From Loxodes magnus (taxonomy: Eukaryota > Ciliophora > Karyorelictea > Loxodida > Loxodidae), in the NCBI GenBank assembly GCA_946699065.1, contig CAMPDV010000014.1, positions 744,001-808,000 of the forward strand: a DNA stretch of 64,000 nt, given 5' to 3'. This document shows positions 1-12,093 of the stretch, piece after piece; position 1 is the first letter of the stretch; the number at the start of each line of letters is the position of its first letter. The notes under the pieces are model-generated. The model ran no database searches and was not told the origin of the DNA. It saw only the letters and a list, made by a program, of their open reading frames with translations. A program made the translations under genes and the position numbers.

Positions 1-1784
1 AATTATATTGTTCCTCCCATCACATCTATAATTTTTTTACACATTCACAGGCCTAAGCCAGTTCCTCCAAATTGTTTTTAAATCTCTTTATTTGCTTGCT
101 AAAAAGGATTGAAAAGGAATTTTTACTACGATTTACTAATTCCAATTCCTTAGTCTTTTATAGTTATTTAAAGTTCTCCTTTCTATTCATAGACATAATC
201 ATAATAGCACTCCTGCTTTTCTTTTAGATTATTTTCCTTAGACTATGCTTTTTTGCTATATTGACTTCTTCTTAGGTTTTGAATTTCTCCTTTTCTAATT
301 AGAGAAAATATATCTCAAGAAGTTTTTTATCTTAATACTTTTACTTTTTTTTGATTTTCATTTTCCTCAGTAGAATAAAACTAAAGGTATGAGTTTTATA
401 GAGGAATAAGTTTAATTTCTTATTTTTAGTTCTTTTGCTCTTCAGGTACACTTTCTTAATTTGGTATTCAGTCAAAATTTATTTTGACGAATCCTTTTTT
501 AGTAAATTTGATAGAATTGCTCAATAAGTTTATGAGTACTTGGAAAAGTCTTGTTTAATCTACACAAAGCATTTTTGGTACCTTAGGAGAAACAAAAGAT
601 TCAAATATGATTCCTTTCTGGATAGCACTTGTTTTCACTATTTGGACCAACTTTCAAATTGCTTTTCTAAATTCTACATTTTCCAATTTGCATTCGAAAT
701 TGCCATGCTAAATCTTGATAGCATCCAAAATGTTACTCACTATGGAAAGAAGAATTTCAGCACTATCATTAAGATATTTGACTATTTCTTTCTATTTTTT
801 TGTTAAATTCTATTTTTTAAATTGATTTAAAAACTCAATATTGCCTAAAATAGCATTGACTGGCTATCTAAGTTCATGCACTTAGGCAGCGAACATTATT
901 TCCAAGCTTTTCTTTTCTTGGTCTTTCAACTTTATAAGATTAAATGTATGCTTAAACTCTTCGCATACCAAGTTTTTAATTAGTCTTTAGTTCAAGTTAT
1001 TCAAATATTACTAAAATAAGTGCAAGGAGATAACGAATAGAATCGAAATCAATACTAAGATCTAAAAAGCCGCTTTGATATTTAGATTGCTTTACTGGGC
1101 CGAATAATTCTCTTATTATAAATCTCCATGCAAAAGGCCTTTTAAATTTGAAAGGAAGACTAAGTTATTTAAAGTTAATGGATTAAAATCTAGGAAACTT
1201 GTTAAAAATAGAAAGATGAAAAAGTAGGTGGAAATTAGTAAAGCATTTGCTAAAACGATTCTCTTAGCTCTTAACTAGAACTACAAATATAACGGAATTG
1301 TTATTATCTTAAGCATTATATTTGTATATCCGTATAAATCATCAAACTGGAGGAAAGCTATTATTTCTATTATTTAATAAACAAGCTATAGGACCAGCTT
1401 ATTATATAAGCTTCTTACTATCATTATTTGAATCATTAGAGAAGAAAAAGGAAATAATAGATTCATTCAAATTTCTCTTGATTAACTACTCAGAAATAAA
1501 GCAGCTGTGCTTTAAATAATAAAAGTAATTATTAGATAGAACTAAATGGTAAGCTGTTATTTTCTTAAGTCAAAATCATCCAGATCCTTATCTACTAGGT
1601 TATTTAATTCTTGCTCGCTTGGAAGTTCAAATTGAAATTCTCTTTAAAAAATTTTCCTATAATTAGTTTTATCCAAAATTCCTAAAGAGACAAATTAGGA
1701 TTCAAAACTTAATTTTATAGTATTAATTCTTTTTTTAAGTTTATGAGTCAGAGTATAGATATTTAGTCGTAACCAATCAAGCAT
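1..1784 (-). CDS. Sensor histidine kinase, multi-pass membrane, 3'-truncated at window edge
   Basis: Reading the minus strand with TAA/TAG as Gln and TGA as Trp gives about 594 residues running off the left edge. Seen in order: a polar N-terminus, several hydrophobic membrane segments up to a strong one encoded near 1030-1075, a linker, then an H-box reading VHELRQPVNAILGN (encoded near 850-890; the His is the expected phosphoacceptor), an N-box LINLLSNSIKFT near 500, and a G2 box FGGTGLGLWMCKK near 30-75. In the G2 box and elsewhere Trp is TGA. These boxes define the HisKA and HATPase_c domains, which autophosphorylate on His with ATP. Any receiver domain would lie beyond base 1. The start is the first ATG in frame. 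Such hybrid kinases with multi-pass N-termini are common in ciliates. The family call is secure; ligand and partner are unknown. Confidence 0.9.
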
Positions 1785-2499
1785 TTTAATATAATAATAA
1801 ATATATTTTAATGCTTAATAAAGTATTCTAAATGATTACTGAAATTTAAATTAGAAATTACTCATCCTTTAAAATCATACAGAACAAATATGGTTTATTA
1901 TGCTTAGTCCTTTGCTTTGAAAAAGTATATATTTGAAGATAAAGAGTGATCTAGTTATAAAAGGATTTAATAGTAAATTATAAATTAAAGTTTGCTAGCT
2001 AAGATCTCTATATTATTTAATTTTAGTTAGATAATCTTTTAGAATATTTCTTTAATTATATTTTTACAATCCTAAAGAGGCATAATTTTAATAAATCTAA
2101 TTTGAATAATTTTTGCTTGCTAAATTTAAAATAATAATATGGAGCTTTTTATTTAGATTTGCTATATTTTAATTCTAGATAGCTCTAAATTATTTTAAAA
2201 ACTATTTATATGAATTAGGAACTAGTTATTTTAATATTCTTTATACTTAGAATCTTTATCTTCTGTCTTTGACTAAACTTCTTTTAATTTTACATCAAAA
2301 TTTTTTTTAATCACCTTTGATCACCAAAATTTCAAGACCTATAGCCACAACTTCAAAATCTATTTTTTGCTTTAGGTCAAAAAATTAATTGTTACCATTT
2401 AAATTTTATTTATTATAAAAATACATTTAAATAGAGTTATAAGCATAAGATGCTTCTGTAATAAAGCTCAGTATTATTATATATTATTAAATCATCATA
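1785..2499. other. AT-rich upstream region, no gene seen
   Basis: Region upstream of the histidine kinase start. I see no motif, splice-flanked exon or RNA gene. It presumably holds the kinase promoter, but no element can be pointed to. Confidence 0.4.
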
Positions 2500-2527
2500 G
2501 TTGTTCGAAGGTGAACAACAAGGGACT

Positions 2528-2728
2528 GCTTCATCAGAGGTTGGGGAAAATAAGTACCCATAATCGACTTTATGTCTTCCTCTGCTTTGGCTTGGCCTCG
2601 AGACATCTGCTAGTTTGACCTTCGCCATTTGCTTTTATTCTGGAACAAAAGCAAATTATTTTTGCGAGCTTCATCAGAGGTGGGAAATTTAAGTACCCAT
2701 AATTGACACATGTCGTCCTCTGCTTTGG
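2528..2728. repeat. Two copies of a ~62-bp box with hairpin arms
   Basis: Two direct copies, 2528-2590 and 2668-2728, share GCTTCATCAGAGG at one end, a central AAGTACCCATAAT, and TCCTCTGCTTTGG at the other; they differ by a few substitutions and short indels. Within each copy CAGAGG and CCTCTG can pair, giving a stem around a loop of roughly 40 nt. The spacer contains a perfect 10-bp inverted repeat at 2627-2656 (ATTTGCTTTT / AAAAGCAAAT). A further small hairpin, GTTGTTC / GAACAAC, lies at about 2500-2520. Indels shift the frame between the copies, so a conserved protein is unlikely. The island is visibly less AT-rich than its surroundings. Possibilities are a structured RNA or a fragment of a mobile or satellite element; I recognise neither. 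Confidence 0.6.
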
Positions 2729-2805
2729 TGATGCAATGAGATGCAAACCTGCCATGTCCTTGAACCTCCAACAAGTATTAAAGATTACGAGTTTTCTTAA
2801 ATTAT

Positions 2806-2920
2806 ATCAGTATTGAACATTTTTATCAGTACTGAATAATTATACCAGTATTGAACAAGTTCTATCAGTATCTGATAATTTTATCAGTAGCAAACATTCT
2901 TGTCAGTATGAAACATTTAT
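2806..2920. repeat. Degenerate 19-20-bp tandem array, six units
   Basis: Six successive units with consensus close to ATCAGTATTGAACATTTTT run from 2806 to 2920. The core CAGTA is kept in all six. Divergence between units suggests an old array. It directly abuts a GC-rich hairpin and follows the duplicated 62-bp boxes, so the three seem to belong to one element. Confidence 0.7.
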
Positions 2921-2924
2921 TAAA

Positions 2925-2956
2925 GAGCTGCGCACCAACGAGAGTGCTACGCGCTC
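2925..2956. other. GC-rich hairpin
   Basis: GAGC-t-GCG (2925-2932) can pair with CGC-GCTC (2950-2956), leaving one bulged base and a loop of 17 nt. Its GC content stands out sharply in this AT-rich setting. It sits directly after the tandem array. It could be an RNA fold or an element terminus; nothing in the sequence decides. Confidence 0.5.
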
Positions 2957-4275
2957 TATAATCAAATTTATTTATTTATAAGATTATTAGAATAATTAGT
3001 TAAGTATAAAAGTTTATTTAAAAGATGAATAAAATATCTTTGGTATAGATCTATATTTAAAATAAAGCATCTTTTTGTGATTTCTATAAAATTTTAATTA
3101 ATTTAAAATAAATTTAATACTTTTTATTTATTTCATTAATTAAAACAAAATAAGAATCTTTAATAGTTTAATAAAATCATTTTTAAAAATATTAAAATAA
3201 ATAATTTAGACATGTTAGGAATAAATTTCTTATTTTCCATTTATAAAACTCCTAATTTATTTTTTAATTAAAATATAGATAAATTTATTAATTATTTCCT
3301 TTTAATCAAAATTTTATATTCGACTGTTTTTAATAATATATATTTTTAATAATTTAATCACTTTTCTGAAAAATTAATAATTTAATTTAATATAAATTTA
3401 TCTCTTATTTTTAATTTTATTTATTAGACGAAAATCATAAATTTAAATATTTGTTGTAAAATTACTTTTTTTTCTTTATAAATTTAAAATTTTTTTATTA
3501 ATAAAATTTTTTTATTTTTATCTAAAAAATTTTAGAATTTTATTTTTATTTTTTTTACTTTTTTCATGCTTCCATTTTTATAATTAACTACTTTTTTTCT
3601 ATCATAAATTTTATATAGAATATCCATCTTGCTAATTTAAATTATTTTTTTTATTTAGTAGCAAACTTTTGTAATTTATTTATCAACAATTTTTATTAAT
3701 TTTAATTTTAAATTAAAATTAATATTTTATCTTAATTATATTTAACGAAAAATAAAAATCTATTTTTATTTCTTTAAAATTTTAAACTTTTAACTGTTTT
3801 ATTTATAACTTTTATCATATTTTTAATATTTCTTTCAAATTGAATAAAATCTTACTATAAAATAACTTCATTCATCACATTTCTTGCCTAATAATTTAAG
3901 TGCTTCTTTTATAATTTTAATGTTTTAAATCTAAATTATGAAAAAATTAATAGCGAATGAGCTTTGCTAAATTAACTTGTAATACCTTAATATTTTTTAT
4001 ACATTTTTTCTTTATAGTTTTTAAATTTATCCAAACAAATACCTTTATGTTCTGTTTTGTAGAAAACAAAAATAAAACTTAATAATAATTTTTAATTTAC
4101 TTACTTTGTTATATCCCTTTAGAAAAGGATAGGATTTAATTAAAATAATTTTTTACCTTTTTTTGGGTTTTTTTATTCAAAACCTGAAAGAGATTTTGTA
4201 TATCCTATTTAATTTAGTTATTTAAAGCCTATTTAATAGTTTTCTATATAGATCAAAATATTTCATAAGAAGCTA
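2957..4275. other. Very AT-rich, no gene seen
   Basis: Long runs of A and T with no recognisable protein motif, splice site pair or RNA gene on either strand. Confidence 0.4.
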
Positions 4276-4368
4276 ATGACAGGGAGACTTGAGATTCTAG
4301 AAATGGAGAAAGCAAAAAAGGAAGAAGCTAAAGATGAATAGAAAGAAGAACTAATTAAAGAAAAATGA
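4276..4368 (+). CDS. Possible short charged coiled-coil ORF
   Basis: An ATG followed by about 30 Glu/Lys-rich codons ends in tandem TGA TGA. If the TGAs are read as Trp, the charged helical pattern continues to about 4480 before dissolving into AT-rich sequence. It could be a very short gene, the remnant of a larger one, or chance. No homologue is recognised and I put little weight on it. Confidence 0.15.
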
Positions 4369-5058
4369 TGAGATGTAAACAAGATTAAAAAACAATTTAA
4401 AAACATTTACTAACGTCTATAATTGAAAGAAGCAATTCTTGCAATTAAAGATGTCAAAAAACTCTTTTAGTTTAAATTTAATTAAATTAAATTTAATAGT
4501 TTTCTATATCATCTTTAATATATTAATATTAAATATGATAATATTAATTAATTATGATAAATCTTATTCTAAACTTAGCTTTTAAATCATCTTTAATACG
4601 AATGTTAATAACCCTCATAAATAAGAACAATATTAAAAGAAGAATCACTTAAGTATAATCAAAGTAGTTATAATAAATAAAAAATATAATCAATTTAGGG
4701 TAAATTATAATAATGTTCTTTACTTTAATTTAGCATTCTAAATCCTTCATTATTTAATAAAAGAGATTGTAGTATAAAGTTTATCTCCCTTATTAATATT
4801 AGACATTTAATTATTTCCTATATCAAATTTATATTTGAGGATTTAAATTAAACAAAAGATATAAGCTTAAAACAATAAATCAAAGGAGATAAATTATGAA
4901 ATCATTTTGTCATAAATTAAGTTATAAGATTGCTTGAGATTGACTTCTATTTCTACTTTATCTTCGATTTTTAAAGATAGTTAAATTTATTTACATTATT
5001 TAAAGTTTTATCTTATTGTGCAATTAAATTAGCTAATTTAAGAGGAAATAAATATATT

Positions 5059-7316
5059 ATGGAATTAAATAAGGAATAAAACTTAGAAGAGGAAATAAAA
5101 TAGTCAAGAGAAGCTACAAGAAAGAGAGAATGTTTACGATACTAAAAAGTATAAACCTCCTTTTTAGAAGAATAAAGAACATCAGGCTAAATCCTTAAAG
5201 AAGGAATATTTGAAAAATAAAATAAAGAGAATGAAGAAAAGCCAGAACAAATTTATTTAGACAAATAAAATATTTTTTATATTACTCCTGCTTCTTTAGA
5301 AGTCTAAATTGATCCTTTTATGAGAAATAAATTCCAATAAATAGTAAATTTAAACTAAAAAGTCGAAAACTCAATAGATTATGATGCTGAAATTAGTAAA
5401 ATCGAGTATAATGCAAAAATTATGCCAATTGGAGACTTAGGATAATCTCAAAATCATGATGCACAAAGTTCAAAATAATTAGTCTTAATAATAATTTGCT
5501 TTTTAAGTTTGCTAATAAGTTCTTTTGGTGTCTCATACTTCCTAATAAAAAAACTTCATAAGAACAATAATTAATAATTTTTTTATAATAGCTATGCTGC
5601 CAAGAATAAATATATCAATAGTAATAATTAAGCTTTACCAAAATTTTATTAATGTTTCTTATTTAATAGGAATAATTAATCTATTGATACATCCTTGGAT
5701 AGATTAAATTTAGAAGATAATACCTAGCTAAAAATCACATTACTTTCAAATTATAAAATTGTTGCTGTTATATACCTATATAATACATCTTTAAAATATT
5801 AACATTTTAATAACTTTAAAGTTAAATTAGCTTAATATTTGAAATTATATAGAATAAGTTCCTTAAAATTATACAATCAAATTTCCTTTCATTGATATCA
5901 AAACTTAAAATCGACCAAAAATCTAACTTATACATATTTTCATTATACTCTCGATCAAATAGTTATTAGAAAGAACGTCTTTAAGAAATTATTATTTGCA
6001 AGGCTTTCTAAAATAATTTAAATCCTACTTCTCAAAAAAACTTTAATTTAAAAAAGAAAAGCTATGCTTCTAAAAATTGGATTTTAATAATTTTTTCAAT
6101 TAAATTATTAATTAATTTTTTAATCTGGAGTTCTGTCTTATCTAATTTTAATTTAAATAAATTAAAATTAGGAATTTATAATTAATAAAAATAATATAAG
6201 AATAAACATTTATTCTTAGTTATATTTAGAATTTTTTTAATTGTTTAAAATTAGTAAGATGAATATTAAACCTTGAATATAGATAATAAAATTTTATAAG
6301 ATTTGAGATCTTATAATTTGACTATTTGTTTTCTTAATATAGGAAAGGTCATGCAAAAATAAAATTGTTTGCATAAATAGTAAAATTGAAATTAAAGCCT
6401 AGAATTAAAATAATTTCCTTTTTATTTTTATGTTTCAAAGTGCATTTATATATAATATTTAATGGAGTTAGTATCAACATAAAAATAAAGAATAAATTTT
6501 GAAGATAAAGCTCATGAATAATAGAAAGAATCATAATAAAATTAAAATTTAGAAATAGTATAAAAGAAAACTGAATGCTTAAATATATAAAATTGATTGA
6601 GCAAAAATTAAGGTTTAGAGTTACTTAAATAAAAGAGAGATAGTTTTATTGGATGAAGGAAATGGGTTGAATTAATTGCTTTTGGATATATGCTTTTTGC
6701 TCCAGTTTTTTCTATTGTTGCAAAAGCAGGTGGTAGAATATGAGCAGTTGCTTTAGTATGAATTTTAATAGTTATGATAATGATATCATACATTGAATAC
6801 AAATCAAGAGCAGAAATTTGATATATTTTTCTCTGTAGAGGTATAATTGTTGATTTAGAAAAAACTGATTCAATTAAAAGATGGATATGCTAGATTCCAA
6901 TGTGATTCTCTTATACGTTTATGATTATTATGTCAGTAGTAGCTTATTTCGCTTAAAATGAAAAATAATAAGAGTGAAAGAAAACTTTGACTTCTTTTTT
7001 GTTCTTTCTTGGTTTGCTATTCATTATCACAATAGCAAAATCAATAGTTGATATAGAAGGTGCTCCAAAACTTCTTACACTCAATCTCTTCATCCATTAT
7101 TTAGGAGATGATTAAGTTCTAAAATATAAAGGATTTAAAGTAATACATTAAACTTAGATTATCAAACACTTTTAGTCAAGACCTAAAAATAAAGAGTTTT
7201 CCTGAAATCAAATCTTTGAATTACCTAGTGAAAAAGATATGAATGTTAGATCGAGTTTAGTTTGGGGCTTTAAAATATCACAGCTCACAAGAAAATTCAA
7301 AAACTTTGAAAATTGA
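5059..7316 (+). CDS. Multi-pass membrane protein of unknown function
   Basis: From ATG 5059 the frame encodes a charged, Gln-rich N-terminal region, then a hydrophobic segment (about 5480-5545). The coding frame must change once before 6060. A 26-bp GT-AG intron at 5977-6002 would join the two frames exactly, giving about 743 residues. After it come further membrane segments at about 6075-6130 and then at 6670-6730, 6750-6790, 6900-6960 and 6990-7040. The C-terminal part is polar and ends at TGA 7314-7316. Several TGAs inside hydrophobic helices read naturally as Trp. I do not recognise the family; a channel, transporter or scaffold are all possible. Existence of a gene is fairly sure, the start and the intron less so. 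Confidence 0.5.
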
Positions 7317-10300
7317 ACCTATTTAGTTATGTAATTAAAATTTTTCTTTAAAAAAAAATTATTTTTTTATTTATTTAAATAAAAATCTATAATTGACTTA
7401 TACTTGATATAACCTTGCAAGTAAAAGAGAAAATTTTGAATTAAATCAAAAATATAAATTCGACTGATCAATTTTTACAAATTTTTAGCAAGAAATAAAT
7501 GAAAATTAACTTTTTTATCTTAGTTATTAGATAAATAAAATAACTAGTTATTATATGAAAAATATCTCTAATATTAAAAGGATTTCTATAAAAGAAAAAT
7601 TTTATTCTAGAATAGACATATTTATTAGATTTTTTAAATTAAATATATCTTTATTTTTATAATTATTTAATTATTTATTATTTTTATATTTAATTTTGCC
7701 TGCAATTTGATTGTATTATTTTCTTCTCTAAATAAAAAAGAATATCTTTTATTTTTTTCTTGAATTAATATAAAAAATATTAATTTTAAATTATATAATA
7801 AAGATCTAATTATCAAAAAAATTCTGGAAAATAAATATATAAATTGGAATTTATTTAAATAAATATTATTTAAATTTAGCAAAGTTATTTACAAATTTAA
7901 TTAACTTAATTTTAAAATTTTCTCATATGCCTTTTTATTTATTTTTATAACTCTTCTTATTTTTAAAGAAATTTCCCTTAAATTGCCTTAATATAAATAT
8001 GGGAATAATTAATTAATTAATTAAATAAATTTATATTTTTTATTATTTTCATAAAATAAAACAAAATTTCTTTGGGTTAATTAAGGATTTTGATTCTAAG
8101 ATATTTTATTTTCTAATAGAAAGTACAGCATAATTTATTATTCAGGTATTACATATATTTGTTTTATCACATTTTAGTTTATTGCTTCAAAATAATAGTC
8201 ACTTCAAACTTGTTTTAATTTTCACTGTTATGAATCTTGATGATTTTAGATTATTTGTTCTAATTTTTTTACTATAATTCAAATTCAATCTCCCTTTATT
8301 TAATTGATTTTTTAAGAGAGCTTCATTATTGGCTTGAAAAATAATTTTTAAGATTTAAAAATTTCCATATAATTTATTAAATTTTAAGTTCTTTTTAAAA
8401 GATCACCTATAAAATTTGTTAATTTTTAGTTCTCCATCTAAAAAAATTAAGATTGATGATCACTCTTAATAGGTCTTTCTGAAGAAGTCTGAGATACTTC
8501 TTTATTAATACATAATAAAGTGATAATGTTTGAACGTTTACCAAAATAAAAAATTATAAAATTAAAAATATATATGATTAATTAAACATTAAATAAAGCG
8601 AAAGTCTAAAAATATCAATTTAGTTTAAAGATTATTTTTTAAGTTATTAAAAGATAATTACATTAATAGTTAAATATTTCTCTAGTTTATCTTTCTTTCA
8701 AATATTTTTTTAAGATCAAACTATAAAATTGTTCAAATACTTAGATATTAGATTTAATTTCACTATTAATTTTCTTATTTTAAATTATACTTTTATTTGG
8801 TTTCCAGCTATTAATTTGATAGAAATCCATCTTTAGAACATGAAGTTATAAATCTAGCTCTTATTTATGGCAGTTTATTAAGTTAAATATATCGCTTTCT
8901 AATTAAGAAGCTTTAGCATGTTGTTAAAAACATTAGTGTATGTAAATTGCAAAATACTTCCAAAAATAGATAAATAATTTAAATTTTTCCTCTAAGCAAT
9001 CTTTAGTTAACATTTTTGGGGAAACATTCTGATTAAGTTTCTGATGTAAATTAAAATAAAGAACATTAATATTATAACTTTGAAAAGTATTAAATATTAT
9101 TTTATATATATAGAAAATTGAAAGATTGTAAGTTAAACTCAGAAACTTGTTAAATTAATTTGTAGCTTTTATTTTTCTTTTATTTTAAAAACTCGATATG
9201 GTATTTTAATTATTTATAAAATAATAAAATTATTAATAGATTAAGATAATGTTTATAATAATTTAATAAATAGTACATTTTAATTTATTCAATAAAAAAT
9301 TATAATTAAATTAATTTTAATTAATTTAATATTATTTTTAGATTAACTTTTAAATAAAAAAGTTTAACTTTTATTTAATTTAGAAATAATTTCCCTTTTA
9401 AATATTTTTTATTATGAATGCAATTTTAAATAAAAATAATGGCTTTAATACAAAACTGCTCAATTGAATTATTAACTTTTAAGAAGATTTAATAACTTTA
9501 ATTAAATTTATCATTAATCATTGCTTTAATTGCATTATTTATATTTTTTGTTTAATTATAAAATATAAGCATTTTATTTTTATTGATCTGTTTAAATAAT
9601 ATATTAGATAAGTTTATAAAGGTATATTATAATAATCTAATATAAATTATTAATATAATTTAAATTTTACTGATTCTGTCTTAATTTTCAGAATAAACTT
9701 TGAGAATCATTATAAAGCATAAAGTCATAATCATTAATTTAATTTTAAAGAAAATGCTAAAATCATTTATCTCCTATACTAATTATACTTATATATTTTA
9801 ATGAAGCATAGTTGAGTAGTTAAATTATAATAAAATGTTTATTTATTTTTAAGGAAATTGATTTGAATAATATTATAAATTACTATTTTAGAGCTAAAAT
9901 CAAAGACACCAAAAGTTTTTTAATTAAAAAGAAATTTTTGTTGTTAAGATTAAAGAAAAAGCAAGATATTACCATTAAATGAGTTGACTGCTTAGCAGTC
10001 GTTTAAGCTTTAAGATGTATTAAATTATTAAATAAAGACTTATAGTTTAAAAATTTAGTTTTTTAATTAAAATAATTTATTTAACCTACCCTTTCATGAT
10101 TATCATATCATCTCAAAAAATTAAGAGAAAAATCGTAATAGTTTTCTAATTAAGTAATTTAATTATATGATATTAGATGTATCTAATAATCTTTGAAAGG
10201 GAGTTATCAAATTGTAATAAATTATATAATTTCAATGTAAGCAGTGTCAAATAAAAAAGACATTGAGCTTTTATCATTAAAACATAAGCTTGTTTATGAG

Positions 10301-11001
10301 GCATACTTTTAGGATTATGTTTACCTTATATCATATTTAAAGAGTAAATTGAATGAATATTGATTATTAATAATTATTTAAAGGCTAAATAAAAAATGCA
10401 ATGTCTCATCTAAATCTCTATTTATTTTATTTTACAATTTATTGGCTTCATTTAGAAAAAGATGCTTTATTAAATCTATAAATCTCAATATTTTAGGGTT
10501 TATTGTAATAAGATAAAGCTAGAAATCCAAATAAACTTAACTAACTATTTTATTTTGCTAAATGTGGTTAAGAAAAATAACAGAAAGGTAAATGTTTTAA
10601 GTTGAGCCAGGAATAATTAAAATGATGAATAAGCTTATATAAAAAAAAATTAATTAGAATATTCATTGAATAATCGTAAATAAAGAGTTATACATCTTTC
10701 TTGTTAGTCTAAGTTTATTAAACTTAAAATAACTAATAGCTATTCTTTAGTTTTAATAAATTCTAAATAAAAATTACTACAATAAATTAATAAAGGTTAA
10801 TATCCCTATATCTAACTATTATTCATTAAATTATTTCTTAGACTTCTATGCATTTCCTTTGTTTTGTCTATATAATGCTAAATGAAAATATTATAATTAA
10901 GTGTTTGAAGAAAGCCCTTCATATTTAAATTGCTTGTGTAAATGTTTTAGTTTAATTTAATTTCGACTATTAATACTGTAAATACGCTATAAATTATAAA
11001 A
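7317..11001. other. AT-rich interval, no supportable gene
   Basis: About 3.7 kb with no motif, conserved repeat or intron-like pair that I can defend. All frames are open because all codons can be sense, so openness carries no information here. Confidence 0.35.
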
Positions 11002-12093
11002 ATGAAAATAGCTATCGAAAGCGATAGTTCAGAGCTTGATCACTGAGAGCTCGATAAAGAAGAGCTTTAGAATGAATGGACTCTTTCTAATTTTTGCAAT
11101 GAAGAAGTTCTTACAATCCTAATTGAAGAGGATAATTTCTTTGGTGATTGCTAACAAATTTATAAAATTAACTAGATCAAATTAGAAGAGCTGAATTATT
11201 AAAGCGAAGCATAATAAATTCAACTTGCTTTATTGTTCCAAAAATTACAAAATTTAGGCTTTAATTTTTCCCATTTTTAAATCTTTTATAAATTGTAGAA
11301 ACCTTGTTTTGTATTTTGTGGAGTCGCACCCAATTTTTAAAAAAGATATGTTTCTTTCATATCGTAAAATAAAGTTCACTTAAGAGTTCGATAGACTTTT
11401 TATTAATTACAATAAATTAGATAAGAAGAAAACTAAGATTAGGCCTGTCAAGGATAAATAGATGAAGCAGCTTTTGGGAGGAGAATATCTTGAGTTAAGA
11501 ATTTCTTGGAGCAAAGAGGTGTAAAGATGTTTTTAAGTAAAATTTCTAAGGGCTAAAAAAGATAATAAATAAATTCAGAGTAAGACAAATAAAGCCATGC
11601 AAAGAGAAAGAAGATTAAATCTTTGAAAACTGGATAACTAATTTTAATAGTTTCTTAATGAAATGAATTAAAAAATTCAAACTAAGATGAAGATTGTAAC
11701 TAGTTTCGTATGAGCAAGTACTTGTTATAAAAATTAGATTAAAAACTTATAAGTGCTGAAAAGTTTGGCTTTAACTTTATAAATCATGCTTAAGATAATA
11801 TTTCAGTTTTGAATAAGTATTGCAAAACGCATTTAAAAGCCTAAAAATTAAATAATTAGGATAAAAAGGACTTGAATTGGATAGAAAAGCTAACTCTACT
11901 TTCTGTGCGTTAGTGTAAAAATCGAAACTGTTGCTTACCAATTATTATTAAAAGCGAAGACTATCTTAACTAGTATATTTAATTTTTCATTAACAATTAT
12001 ATTAAATATAATCTTATTGGTATTATCTCCATCTTCTCTTTTATACTTATGAAGTTTATATTATTTTATTTGCAAGATCTAGAAATCTATTGA
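11002..12093 (+). CDS. FFGD-family protein, copy 1 (family not recognised)
   Basis: About 363 residues. The family is defined by comparison with the copy at 18423-19595. Shared blocks include EEDNFFGD (residues 42-49), LEELNY, a block with FVFCG followed by AP and RYVSF, FGR, GQL ahead of a hydrophobic stretch and a Trp, MSKYLL, GFNFINH with ISVLNKY, and near the end LSVRQC with CCLP (C310-P313). The Trp after the GQL block is TGA in both copies, which confirms the code. After CCLP comes a hydrophobic segment that could anchor the C-terminus in a membrane. The start is the first ATG in frame and TGA 12091 is the first plausible stop after the conserved part. Paired Cys residues hint at metal binding or disulfides. 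I know no family to name. Confidence 0.75.

Noticed and set aside
2668-2728. CTGATGA motif suggesting a hammerhead ribozyme or box C/D snoRNA
   Set aside because: On the minus strand CTGATGA is present, but no GAAA core with stem II, no NUH cleavage site arrangement and no matching D box in the right place were found.
2437-2755. Two short minus-strand ORFs with similar YGYL peptides
   Set aside because: The similarity comes from a duplicated 62-bp DNA box; indels put the copies in different frames after the shared core, so conservation is at DNA or RNA level rather than protein.
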